In this document: piece after piece, positions 35,421-47,577 of the stretch | How positions within the stretch are numbered: the stretch's first letter is position 1 | How the letters are laid out: the number at the start of each line of letters is the position of its first letter | Assembly (NCBI RefSeq): GCF_008831285.2 | Contig: NC_045139.1 | Location: forward strand, 14,180,354 to 14,244,353 | DNA: 64,000 nt | From: Nymphaea colorata | Lineage: Eukaryota > Streptophyta > Magnoliopsida > Nymphaeales > Nymphaeaceae | Direction: 5' to 3' | Translations under genes and position numbers: made by a program | The notes under the pieces: model-generated | Told to the model about the DNA's origin: nothing | The model's database searches: none | The model's input: the letters and a program-made list of their open reading frames with translations, nothing else

Positions 35421-35600
35421 GATATGTAAAATAATTATGCGAGTATTTTTTTTTTCTTTATTAATGCTAGAAAGTTGTTAAAAGGCAAGCCTACCCACTA
35501 ACAAGTTAATTATATGTAAAATAATTGTTTCAGTACTTTTTTTTCTTGATTAGTGCTAGAAAGTAATTAAACGGCACGGACATAGTTAACAAGTATATTG
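35421..35600. repeat. Diverged tandem duplication, period about 90 bp
   Basis: ATATGTAAAATAATT followed by a T-rich stretch, then TGCTAGAAAGT and AACAAGT, occurs twice with offset near 90 bp and substantial divergence. Confidence 0.75.
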
Positions 35601-36488
35601 TCATCTCATGTTTTAGAGCGTAAAATGGCAAAAGTCTACAGGTTTGATAATTATGATTGCCAAAAATCTTATTACAGATTTTTTTAGTAACCATGAAATA
35701 AAGGCAAGTATGACTTTAACAATATCAAAATGTAACTTTGAGTATTAGTTAGGGCAGCGGAACCCTGCCGTAAGAGGTCGAGGAAGAATAGTTACGAAAG
35801 TTATAAGAGTTGTGAAAGGAAAAACATGAGAAACCTCTCTTTGTAGCATTCGAGTACACTTTTCATGAAATGGGATAAAATGGTCATTTTACTCGGGTCA
35901 GTGGTTATCCATGTTTTTTTTCTCAATGCCATTAGAATCAGTCTTCAAATTGAGTTTTGTTTCTCAGAAAAAATCTGCCAAATAAACCAAACTAAATACG
36001 AATAACTTTTCCGATTTGATATTTTCTGAAAGAAATTGAAACAATACCAGAAACCCAGAACTGATTTTAATAATACTGCTTCCGAAGCCTAAAAGAAAAA
36101 AAAATATTATTCCACAAGATACGAACAAGAAAGGCATATGATATAGCACCCATTGCAATTTCACGTCCATCACAGTAAGCACACTCCACCAAACAAACTT
36201 CAAGATGCAACTCAACAGATGATTATTGCATTGATTACTGAATCATTAGAACTAGACACATGGCCTCCGCCTGAAAGAAACATTCCCCAAACAAATTCTT
36301 TACAAGGATTATAGATGCATTGCTGAAACCAGCATTTCAGCTTCCTTAAGTAACTAAAGGAGAAAAGCAAAGCTTCAACCACTGCATAAAACGAAGGTTG
36401 ATCCCTGCGAAACTCATCCACACAAAATATTCCAATTTGAAGCAATACAAAATTGCAGAACAAGTATCAGTCATTTGATTATGAATCT

Positions 36489-39400
36489 TCATGGACCACG
36501 TCGTGGCCCGAAACAGAGGCAACCACGTGCCTCACCTTCGGGTATCATGCCCCCACCTTTGCTTGTGTCAATCGCTTCGAGCATCCTCACAACCTCATCC
36601 ATATCAGGCCGTTTGTCAGGGTTTGCATCCCAGCATTTTTTCATTATAGTGGCCAACGAGCTTGGGCAGCACCGTGGGACCTCTGGTCTCAAATTCTGTC
36701 AAAATTTGTACAGACTATATGAATTTGCACCATCCTTCCCATATGCACGTGAAAATGAAACTGCTAACTAAACAATCAAGTTCCACACGGAACAGTGAAC
36801 AAAGCACCATTTAACAACCCAAAATACTACCCGCAATCTCTCTCGCTCGCAAATCCATGCATGCATATAGAGAAAACATACTTTTGGAACTAGTCTCAGA
36901 CACAGATCTACAACAGAGCAAGCAGACAAACCTGACACACTATGGCAGAAGAGACTTTGGCAAAACTAGGATCAGAGTAAGACAGTAAATCTCCCACAAG
37001 CAGAATAAGGTGCATAAATTCTTGTAGAGAAAAACATAGTTTCCAAACTAGTCTTGGACATTTGTAGCAGAGCAAGTAGACAAACCTGGCGCACAACAGC
37101 AGAAGAAACTTCTGCGAAGCTTAGATCAGGGTAAGGCATTTCACAACAGTAAATCTCCCATAAGCAGATACCAAAGCTGTACACGTCACATTTTCTGTTG
37201 TAGGGTTGGCCATTTAGGACCTGTGCAATGATAAATATAATATTTAAAAATTTAAATGCATTGAATCGTTAGCACACGTCAATTTGCAAAAAAGAATTCC
37301 ATGAATCAGCTTATGACTAAAGCAAATATTACATGGATGGAATCACCTTTCAAACTGTCTTATCCTCTAAAAAAACGTTTTTTGTCCAAACAAATTCCAC
37401 AAATGATTTGTGGACTGTTCTAAATGTTGGCTGCTGGTGATGAAGAAATGTGCCAGGACTTTGAGCATTTCTTCCCACTACAAGCTACTGATTATATTTT
37501 CATGGTCCCTTTTTAGACAGAGTACCAGTTGAACAGAACATCAATGCAAAAGGATGGAACAACATGATAACAAAATGACATCACATTGTAGTCGTTCTGT
37601 GTATCCTGATAATCATTCTCCTATTAAAATCAATCATCCCATTGTCGTTTGCCCTGAATGCTCTGTGATCCCCAACCAGTCACAGCTCAGTTCAACAACA
37701 TGGACTGCGTTGTTCAGTTCTGGTATCTTGGTCATATAGGCCCTTACCTGCATGAGGTTCACCCAGTTTCATCCTTCTCTAACGTCAGACACTTCTACAT
37801 CCTCTCTAGCATCACAAACAGATACAGCCTTCCAGTCGTATATCACTTTTATGTCTTTTGGTTTCTAATGTCTATCTTAAATCTATTCCCAGCCAGATTG
37901 AGTGTGCCAATGCCCTTTTTAAGTTGTGCGTGTTACAGACAGTAAATGTTCAACTTCAACCATGCATATATTTTTGTATATGCGAAAGGTGCCATGTTCG
38001 ATATTTAAAATTTAATTATTGCCTTAAAGAATGAGCCTGAATATAAGATATTTTGAGATTACTTGGTATAGATTAGATACAACAAAAAACATTTTCATGA
38101 TGCGGCTGAGAATACAGAGGCTCGATAAAATTTATGGAACATATAATGTGGATTTTAGATACTAGGAACAGTGTATGACACACAAACTAAAGAATCCACG
38201 TTCCTTCTAGTTTAAGAAACTTGCTTCTGGATGTCTGGAACATAAAAGTTACATGCTATCTAAGAAAAACACGTGCTATAAATGCAGTCACAGATATCCT
38301 TCGTGCAAATTAATACTTAATGGGGATCTCTAGCTTGCTGTCACTTGCTACTGAATATCCCTCCAGATATTCAGAATCATTAAGCAAACATTTTTTGGAT
38401 TCAAGCTCCACAGACAACCACTATCTCAGAACACCGTCCAAGAGATTTAGATGACTACTTAAAGCAACCAAATGAGAGCTTCAAAAGAGTTTTAAAAAAC
38501 TACTTAATGGAAATAAAAATATTACTATCTTAATTAAAACCCAAGTGAATGAGAGGGATGCAAATCATCAAAGAAAATAGTTGCATACCTCAGGAGCCAT
38601 GTAACCAAGAGTACCAGTTTCACCGGTCATATCTTTGGGGTTTTGTGCTTCAACACGAGCAACACCAAAGTCAGCGATTTTAAGAGTTCTTGATGAATCA
38701 AGCAACATATTTTCAGTCTTAACATCACGGTGTACAATCTTCCTAGAATGGAGATAACTAAGCCTGAAATACAAGGTAAATAAAACACCTATTTTTACAA
38801 CAATAAATGAGGAAATTCATAAAACTTTTAAGATGCATGGGATGACGGGATAGCAACCAACCCTCTTGAAAGATCCAACGCAATCTGGATTACGACCTTA
38901 AATGCAAGTTTTCTGCGTCTATTTTTTATAAGATACTGTTTCAAAGTTCCAGCAGGCAGATATTCCACAACCACACAGCATGCTCTTGCTGGAATTGTTT
39001 CATGAAAATTATTTGAACAGCTTCTTGCAGGAATCTTCAGTTCCGAAGTGCCCATTGATGCCCCAACAAACTACATAATGCAAATGAAGGCTACACAGTC
39101 AATAATTAAAAAAAGATCATCTAAATGCACTTACCATTCTCTAGAGAAGAACTTGTTCGATAAGTTCAGAACATGCTAATGGCACATAATAACAATAAAA
39201 AAGAAGATTGAGCAGATTCATTATATGGGAAATTGCAACCTTCGTTACATTTGGGTGGTCAAGCTTATGCCAGACAGCAACTTCCTGCTTAAATGATGCT
39301 CGAAGAGCAGCAGTTTCAGCCTCATTGGAAAGACCATCTTCTCCCCAGTCCAACAGCTTCACTGTAGCACAAAGTCAGATTGGATGTGAGGCACTCTCCG

Positions 39401-41185
39401 ATGCACATTCATGTAGTTAGGTGCACAAGACAAGTTGTGTTCGACTAGGATGAGTTTAACCCAGCTGCAGCCAGCTACCACATGAGTTGACATGTCATGT
39501 AAAATTATTATTTTCATTTAGAGTTCGTTTAATTTTCATGGCTATCCTAATTAGTCATAGTCTCATAGATAAATAGGCCCCTGATTTATTAGTATTATTA
39601 AAAATACCTGTTACATAGTTAAGACATTAGGTTACTTCGTCCAAAGTTAGGCTCTCTTGTTTAAAAGTTAAAGCATAAGTATGCTTATGAATTAGAAGGC
39701 AGGGGTGTATATGTCAATGGCCAACAATACAGGGGTTTATTAGAAAAAAGGTCCTTATTTATCGAAAAAAAAATGGTAAAAAAGCTCCTTTACTTACCAG
39801 AAAAAAAAGCATGGTTGTTGAGATTTTGAACTCACCAACACACACATGAAAAAAGATGTAGTGTTTGCAATATAAAGCAATATGATTTTCAAACAGTTAC
39901 TACGCAGCACAAATGACTCACCTCCCATTAAGCCTTGCAAGAGTTCTATCACAGAATAAGTGTCAATCTGCAGGTCCTATGACTTGAATGCCAGTTTTAT
40001 GCTTTATGAAGGAAATGGAGTGTTCATGAACATATTAGTCTTGTCTAACACACAGGCTAGCAATCCTTTTTAACGAAATATTGTTTCAGACAGTTTCAAT
40101 TTTCAAATTAAAAAAAAAAAATCTCTCTTCAATGTTCCAACAAGATTATCATATCACGTATCTGTCTCTGAAAATAGAAACAAGAAAAATGGCACAAAGG
40201 GAATCAGGGGTAAATTGTTTTGGGGACATGTTCCTAAAATCCTTGACTCCAGGAGCCTATGTTGTTGGAAAGTACTGCAAGGAAGAATATAGACCACAAG
40301 CTTGCTTCACCATGTGAACAACGACCCACAGGTAAGGAACAAAATCTCCATTAGCGACATGAAATCAGCAATCTAGCGGGACATTTGAATTATTTACTTA
40401 TTCGTGTTAGAGAAGGTGACCTCCACCTGCTAAACCACATCAATTAACATGTATCAAATTGCCAAAGCTGCAATCTAAGTCATAAAGGCACTTCAGTAGT
40501 TCAATTGAACTCCTATCTCGACAAATTATTTGCAGTAATGCCTACAATTTGTCCAATTAAATAACACATAGATATCAGATAGTGCAAGATTGGCACCAAT
40601 AATATGTAAACTGATCACTAACCACTTGCATGAAATCAAATAAAAATATGAGGCCTACATGGATACGAAATTCCACAGATACATAAATGAATTGACAAAA
40701 GAATCATGAAATTCCACCAATCCACCCATGATCATAAGATCAATAAATCTGATACAAGCTAACGAAAAAATGGTACGTAGACCAATTAGCACGGAAGAAC
40801 AATTAGAAGAATTAATCAAACAAGTGACCAAATTACCTGCCACGTCTTGTCCATCATAAACACCCCGATAAACTGTTCCATAAGTGCCATGTGCAATAAC
40901 ACTTTTTACGTCCAATTTCGACAAATCAATCTCCCACTCCGCCCGGGGTCTCTGTGCTTCCTTATCCTTAGACCAAACCCTGCTCATATGCTTCTCCAAT
41001 TGATAATCCAAACTCTTCAGATCAATCTGATCAGCCCTGAAGAACGTTTCCCTACTTCCTAAACTTCTCGAGCCCGCATCTTTGGACAAAAGACCCATCA
41101 TTCCACCACCTTCGCCAAAACCTTTTCCATTCCTCTCACCATTCGTGACCTCAATCACTCTCCCAACCTTCGAGTCGGTATCCAT
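36489..41185 (-). CDS. Raf-like (MAPKKK group C) protein kinase, At3g22750-like (6 exons, 398 aa)
   Basis: Minus-strand exons: 41185-40837, 39361-39240, 39070-38862, 38763-38589, 37220-37086, 36695-36489. All junctions are GT-AG and in frame. Upstream in-frame codons extend to 41221, but MDTDSK at 41185 matches the usual start. Conserved kinase parts: Gly-rich loop HGTYGTVYRG (from about 99), VAVK with catalytic Lys118 split by intron 1, HRDVKTEN (238-245), DFGVA (258-262), GTLGYMAPE, and the YSFGICLWEIYCCEMPYPDL segment. The C-terminus (GGGMIPEGEARGCLCFGPRR) and the N-terminal FFRADQIDLKSLD segment are characteristic of a plant family of cytosolic Ser/Thr(Tyr) kinases related to Raf. The upstream sequence (about 41500-41950) is purine-rich on plus and is probably 5' UTR. 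The substrate is unknown. Confidence 0.94.
36870..37012 (-). pseudogene. Decayed duplicate of the end of kinase exon 5, lying in intron 5
   Basis: The segment at about 36870-37012 aligns with about 37026-37170, which covers the 3' half of exon 5 plus the start of intron 5. In the copy the reading GDLLSYSDPSFAKVSSAIV parallels the functional CCEMPYPDLSFAEVSSAVVR. The copy has lost about six bases in the EMP region and has many substitutions, but retains a GT donor after its CAG. It has no acceptor-side half, so it is a partial tandem duplication and not a usable exon. Confidence 0.85.
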
Positions 41186-44070
41186 ATTGTCGAAAACAAC
41201 CCAATTCAGAAAACTAATCAAAACCCAAAACCAAACCCCCGAAAGGATCGAACACTAGGGAGACCAAAAGCACAAAAAAAGGAAAGACCAACCAAAAGAT
41301 GCTGAGGCAATTAATCAGAATCCCTGTACAAGATCACCACTAAAACTACAGACAACCAACCAAATAAACCCCACTCCCACAAGAACTAGCAACCTAAATC
41401 ACCCCAATTCCCAAGAGAAATATTCAGCAAGGTAATCTTCCCACCCAACCTCAGACGACAAATAACGTCAGAACCTTCCCACTAAGAACCAAAAGAATCA
41501 AAGGAGAAGAAAATTAAACTACGGAGAAAAAATTAAACCCCAGCAGAAAAATTTCGAGCAACCAAAGGACCGTAGCAGATTGAACAACTCTCAAGAGAAA
41601 AGAAATAATCGAGAATCCCCCAAGATTCTCGTCGAAGACGAGTGAACTAGGACTCCCTTTTTGTCAATCCTGAGCCATCAAGCGTGCGCCATAAAGAGAG
41701 AGAGAGAAAGGACGTCACCGAGAAACCGATGACGATAGAAAAGAAGACGAAGAATATGAAATCTGTGGAGTGAAATCAAAAGGAGTCTCGGGGGGGAAAA
41801 AAGAACCGGTCTACCGTATCGATGGAATGGAATGATTCCACAGTGAGAGAGAAGGAATCATAAAGAGAGAAAAGGGGGAGAGAGTAAATTCCCATGGAAA
41901 GAAAGCCCGAGACGAGAGGTACAGGATCCTTCCTTTTCCGTCCAACCGTTGAGAAGCAAGCCCTAAGCGTCTAAATCATCAACGAACGCCGACATCCTGA
42001 CCCCGTGGCTTTTGACCGTTCGCCTTCCCTCGCCGCGCCGGCGCCGTCCTCCGCTCAGGTTGTGGAGTCATTCTTTGGCTGCCAATCACGTGTTTGAAAC
42101 TTTGAATACCGACTCATCCTTCGGCCTGAAATTAAATTAACTCGGATCTACATTTTCAATTCTCAAATGAGAAAACAAAATTTTCTATTAAGGAGTTAAT
42201 TTATAAAAGCAAGTATTCAGATGAAGAGTGACAGTCGGTGTAGCGACTTGATACGTTGTCACAGTATTATTTTCGCGTATTAAATGCATTTATCAAAATC
42301 AGAAGCAACCTCGAACTTGCGTGAGAGAGTGTTCAACAGGTGAGAAAATTTCACCTGCCCTTAAAAGATGGTTAAATTTTCTGGATAATAAGATAGGATC
42401 AGTTCTAGTAAGCAGAGGAGACCAGTTCAAACATAAACCTTACGCTCCTAAAACTAACGCTCAGATTTTGAAGATAAATAGACTTTTTTTTAATCCCCCA
42501 CTAAAATATACCCTAACAAGAGTTTTTGAAAAAAAAAAAAAGAGGGGAGCCTGTTATTTTCAAATCATTTTTTTAATGCTAAAAGAGCCTAAATATTTCC
42601 AATAAGATAAAGTTCCTAAACATTTGTACCGATCATAAACAAAATTTTAATAGCATGCATATTTTGACAATGTTTTTATAATTTTTCAATAATAAAATGT
42701 TGACATCTTATAGAACATGGGGCATCTATAGAGGCTTTTAAAGAACTAAAGTTCTCTCACCCTAAGCTTATTTTTGGTGCTTTGAGGTGACATCTTTATT
42801 GTTGCACTTTAACTTGTATATTTGCATTCCTCTTTTGCAGCACAAAAAGTTAGATTATAGAGGCCGATACTGACAGTCTATCAAGCCTCTAAAAAGAGAA
42901 CGTTTGCATTCCTGATTGAACATGAGCACAAGCAGATATGGCAATTAACATTTGCAGCCAAAATGATGCATAGTTACCTTTTAGGAGCAAATGGGTCATT
43001 TTTGTACTTGCTTCAACTAAGTTTGGCACATATATTTAATTCATGCTAAAAGTTTGGTGGAACTTATTTATTTGTTGTTCGACCTGCTGAGTGGGTTAGG
43101 AGGATGGTAGGTCCCGGTCCAACCTTATGTACTTAAGAACTAGTCCAGCCCAATTAGTATGAGCTTATGTAAATGAGAAGAATATTTCATAGTGCACAAT
43201 GTAAAAAAATGTAAAAAAGTACATGTAAAATGCAAAAGTTTAGTTTAAGCTATATATAAAAAAATTGAAAATTTATATTCCAGTTCATTTATTCTTCATT
43301 TCTTAATAAATAAAGAAATTCTCTTTTCCTAACATGACGACTATTTCTATTTGGTTCAAATAATAATACTATTCTGCTCAATTTCTTCATTTTTGCTAAA
43401 TGAGTGTGGCATATGCAGTGACTATTAGAAATGTCAATAAAGGCTGTTGGCCCTAATTTGGTGCTTTCTGGAAATTTTTGTTATTTATTCTCCAAAAAGG
43501 TTTGGAAAAAAAAAAGTTGCCTAAATGGCAATTTGATGGTATTGGTCATGACAATATAACTTTCGAGTATGAAGGCAGGTGAATTTATACTCACATTAGA
43601 ATCATGTCATTTTCTCGTCATCAAATTGAAGAAATTCCAACCGGTCTTTTGACACTCGGCATCAAATAAAATTGACCATGTTCCTGAACCGGTGAATCGG
43701 CTGATTCAGCGAATCGGTTGTGATTATTAAAAAATAATTTTTAAATTGTTAAAATATTTGAAAAACAATTATAATTTCTTAAATTGGTCATTGAAACAAT
43801 CGAGATAAACTGATTCAGGCCAAACTATTAGAACGGCTAAGAATGAGAAGCGGGATATGTTTATAGAAATTATGCAAGCAGAAAGGGAATATATAAGTGA
43901 CATAATAGCTAAAAAAAAGTGAAATAAACAAAAGGAGTGAAGAGTAAGATAAGCATGAATAATCACATCATAATGGCATGCAAAGCACCAAGAACCGTAA
44001 AAATATAGATATAAGACAACAGAAAAAACGAAAATAACTATTAGAAAATAGATGAGAAACGAGTTTTTTT

Positions 44071-44214
44071 AAAGGTTCATTTGGTAATTACAACAAGTTG
44101 TTATGTTCCATGAATCTAGTTCAACGATTATGATTAATGTTATTATGGTCCATGAATCCATCTCGGGATATAATTATGAGACAATAAAAGTATTATTATT
44201 ACCAAACATGCTTT
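44071..44214. mobile_element. MITE-like element, about 144 bp
   Basis: The left end AAAGGTTCATTTGGTAAT and the reverse complement of the right end, AAAGCATGTTTGGTAAT, form imperfect terminal inverted repeats. TTTAAA lies at both flanks and could be part of the target duplication. There is no coding capacity. The TTTGGTAAT terminal motif is common in hAT-type MITEs. Confidence 0.5.
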
Positions 44215-44703
44215 AAATTTCTCAGTTTTTCTTCTCCCATACTTTTGGTTTGGTCTCTCTCTTCCTACCAAAATAAATGGAGTACAACAATTGTGGTCTA
44301 ACATTTTAAATTTTAAAGAGGGAGAGAGAAAAAAGGAGGAGAGATTTCAAAGGGAGAAGTTAGAATTTTCTTTCAAATTGAAGGGATTTAAAGAAAAATA
44401 TTTCTTTTTTTTTTTTTAACAAAAGAAACCTTTGACCAGGCTAAATATTTAAAAAACTAATTGTCATTTACTAGACTAGAAAGCAGTTCGTTCACACTAT
44501 CAAGTCTTTATTTAATTCGGACCTCCTTTCACGCGGAGCACATCATTGAGGAATAGGATTCCAATAATTTGAATAAATCGATCGCATTTGAATCAATTGA
44601 CAACGCCGGTGGATCTACAGATAGTATCTGCAAGATAAGCTAGTAGATTTTCTGAAAGGTCAAACAACACGCACATATATAATTTTCAAACTTTAGAATT
44701 ATA

Positions 44704-44806
44704 AGAGGCAGTTTGACATTAGGAACAGGGTGGGAGTGTTTTATGAATTTGCTTAGCATTTTTAAATGCTAATGCGGTCATATGTTCCTAATACCAAACG
44801 ACCCCT
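44704..44806. mobile_element. MITE-like palindromic element, about 103 bp
   Basis: The left end (GGCAGTTTGACATTAGGAAC) and the reverse complement of the right end (GGTCGTTTGGTATTAGGAAC) match at most positions. The centre is a perfect hairpin, TAGCATTT-TT-AAATGCTA. No clear target-site duplication was found. The whole element could fold on itself. It resembles small hAT-type MITEs with a CGTTTGGT end. Confidence 0.5.
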
Positions 44807-46610
44807 AACATACAAGGAACCATAACCAAGAAAATAATAAGAGGAAGTAAGATCTAAGTGATTTTGTGCATTTGATTGGAACAGCGGCTGATAGGCAGCT
44901 AGTTGCTGATAGCATCTCGGAAACATGTCAAAAAACTATAGTAGTAGGAGAATGACCTTAGAAGTTGTATTTCTCATGGGAACAACAAAGTCCCTTAGCC
45001 TAGCATGGTCTCCTCCAAGTAAAATGGGGGAAAAAAAAAAGTAGGACAAAGCTTGTTTGTCTGCTTATAAGTGGACCAAGTTATTTTATACTTTAAGCCA
45101 ACTTACAATCAAGTGAAATTTTGAAGGCAACTACATCTACAACCTGAAACTTAGTTGCATTCTAGATGGTATGAAACCCAGTGGCAACGATAGAGTCAGA
45201 AATTTTTTGTTAAGAGACATGAGTAATAAATTTTTTCTTTTTAAGAGACATCAATAAATGAAAAAAAAAATGTTTTAACGCGTCAATGTAAAAAAAAAGT
45301 ACTTTTGTGGTTTCGTGTAGGCAATTGCCCACACCGTGTGGCCTCCGCCCCTGCGCAGTGACTTCAAGAATCTACAATTTATTCAAGCGAGGAAGAAATA
45401 TAAAATTTTGGTGGTGCGAATGCCGGCAACTTGCGAGTGCACTCTTGCCTAACATTCTTTGCTTGCACTCAATCAAAAGTTGGCCGAGTTGCATTGCTTG
45501 AGGGCAACGGCTTTGTCTTCACATAATTTGTCAAGAATTTTGGAGCACACATGCACTCACTAAGTTGACATTGGCATCCCCAGTTGCAATCGACCATTTA
45601 ATGGAAGCAATGGAGCCCGCCGGTCAATCCGATCCGCATTGCTGGTTTTTGAGACATGGCGTAGCTTGTGTCTCGGAAAGGCTGCGAAATGAGCCAACTT
45701 GGCTCATGAAATTGGTCGGTCGCAGCCACAAAAACAGGTCTAGAGAGCCAAGTTTGGCTCGGTTCACAGCTAGAATTCACAAGGAATGCTGGGGTTTTGG
45801 CTTCACATGCATCGATTTCATGTGCTATAGAAGCCCTTTGAAGCCATTTTTAAAGGGTCTAAGCTGCTTTGGGATTTGAGTGGACCCATACCGCACCCAT
45901 CAACTAAAATGTTATACTATCATAGTTTTCGGTCCAACAAAGTAGCGGGCACAAGAATCAAACTAACAAACAGGCTCTCTTCGGTCCACTAGCTGGACCA
46001 GCTACGCGACACCTCACTGAATATTTGATAGCCTTAGTTGTCAGTGTCGTTAACATTGTTCCAATCAACCCTTAACAGATAATTAGGTTTTGTGCCCTCT
46101 TCCATTTCCAAAATCAATTTAAATTATTTTTAAATTTATAAAATAGAAAAGTAAGACGATGCCGAAGAATTGGGAAACTATGCGAATCAACCGATACGCC
46201 ATACTGGTTATCAAACCGATACAGAAGTAATAAATACCGATATTTCTAATCACGCTGGTTACGAGGTGGACCCTGGATTTTTTGTCGGGTATGGACTAGG
46301 CTTGAAGAAAGAGGGTGATATCACAAACTCGATAGTCTACCTCATGCTTGAACCGGACGTGCAGTGCAGCTGGTCTCCTACCTACATACACGCCGTCCAC
46401 ATCTCCCGTTGGCTTCATATTGAAAAATTATGTTGGAGTCTCTCTCTCTCTCTTTCTCTCACGCACACACAGTGAGAAACCGTGGACTTTAGTTTGGATG
46501 GGAAGACTTTATCACTAACTTTTGTGTTGTTTGGTTTCTTGCTTCTGCAAATTAGTCGGATCCAGAACAGTTAAATGCATGGGAAATCAATGTGAATATA
46601 TAATGCTTTG

Positions 46611-46682
46611 AGGGGCATAGCATAGTTGGTCGGACCGATAGGTCTGTAGAAGCAGGATCATCAATTCAACTCCTGTTAGGAT
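46611..46682 (+). ncRNA. tRNA-like pol III element (SINE head or tRNA pseudogene)
   Basis: TAGCATAGTTGG at 46618-46629 fits the A-box consensus TRGYNNARNNGG at every position. AATTCAACTCC at 46663-46673 fits the B-box RGTTCRANTCC at 10 of 11. The distance between the two starts (45 nt) is that of a real tRNA gene. I could not pair a good acceptor or T stem, so a functional tRNA is unlikely; a tRNA-derived SINE or pseudogene fits better. It ends about 30 bp before the copia 5' LTR. Confidence 0.5.
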
Positions 46683-46712
46683 TACTCTAAACTACAAATG
46701 GTGAATGCACTG

Positions 46713-47015
46713 TGTTAGACGTTACACAAATCAGCATCGTGATTTCAGGAAGAAGATCAGAAATCAGCAACGTCGTGATTTCAGGAAAGGATTGAGCCAG
46801 ATTGAGATGTGATCTTGCCTTATCCCGTTGGTGATTTCCTACCTTATCATCTTGTTGTATATTCGAGTAAATAGGGAAGATGAGCACTGAATGTTGTATA
46901 AATACCTTACGATTGGTAAGGCTTCAATATAGTTTTTGGAATGAAGAATTCATTCGTCTTCACTTTCTCCCTCTCTTCTTCGTCTTCACTCCTTTCTTGT
47001 TTCTACCATTTAATA
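46713..47015 (+). repeat. 5' LTR of the copia element
   Basis: 303 bp beginning TGTTAGACG and ending TTTAATA, just before the primer-binding site. It contains a TATA box (TATAAATA, 46897-46904) that would drive the genomic RNA. An internal CGTGATTTCAGGA motif is repeated near the left end. It differs from the 3' LTR only near its right end (TTTCTACC here, TTTATACC there). Confidence 0.96.
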
Positions 47016-47028
47016 TGGTATCAGAGCC
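47016..47028 (+). other. Primer-binding site (initiator tRNA-Met)
   Basis: TGGTATCAGAGCC immediately follows the 5' LTR and is complementary to the 3' end of plant initiator tRNA-Met, the usual copia primer for minus-strand synthesis. Confidence 0.93.
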
Positions 47029-47577
47029 AGCTGCTCTAGAGTTTTGTCGTTCCCGTTGAATCTGTCGCTGTTGACAGATTGGGAAGTAACCCGACTGTAA
47101 TCAGTCGGAGTGGTATTGCTGAACAGAGGAAGACTGGTTGCTAACGGAAAAGGGATCGGCTGGCGTTCTCAACTCCGGCCAACTTAACCGGCGAGCAAGG
47201 AGTCAAAACAATCGTCTGCATCTGAGGAACAAATCTGTGAAATCTCATTTTCTTTTAAGCTATGGGTGGAGCACAATCAACCTTTGAAGCACCGCCTTGT
47301 CTGCAACGAGCCCCTGCTACAGTCTCTCGCTTTTTCTAAATCCTTGGCGTTGCTTCCACCGGAAGTTCTTCACTAAGCTTTTTGGACGACCAACATCCTC
47401 CAAGCACCACGTTTCCAACAAAATGGTGCTCGGGCGGAATCGTTGCTAGTGCCAGTCGAATTTGGTCTTTTTCGGCTGCCCCTCCTTGCTGCATTTTCAG
47501 GGTTCTCTATTGCATCCCCTGTTTTGCTTCATTGTTGTTCTCAACCAACAATTAAGCTTGTTGCTTGCACTGGTTTC

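Larger units (their letters stand above)
32412..36488. other. Spacer between HMT and kinase genes
   Basis: The sequence near 32412-32480 is the likely HMT 5' UTR. The rest holds repeats: a degenerate block at 32921-33250, an (AC)/(TC) microsatellite, several tandem duplications and a 62-bp minisatellite, plus AT-rich sequence. Frames within the minisatellite only reflect the repeat. No gene was seen. Confidence 0.55.
41186..46610. other. Spacer upstream of the kinase gene
   Basis: The first roughly 750 bp are the probable promoter/5' UTR of the kinase gene, with a GA-rich tract at about 41693-41707. Beyond about 42100 the sequence is AT-rich with no supportable gene. Plus-strand frames at 42321-42605 and 45565-45879 have no recognised domain. 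Two MITE-like elements are listed separately. Confidence 0.5.

Noticed and set aside
45565..45879. 104-codon plus-strand open frame
   Set aside because: No recognised domain and no exon context; the opposite strand is open in the same place, which suggests composition rather than coding.
46170..46475. 101-codon plus-strand open frame ending in a CT repeat
   Set aside because: Ends in translated microsatellite and contains the CCGATAC word repeat; no domain seen.
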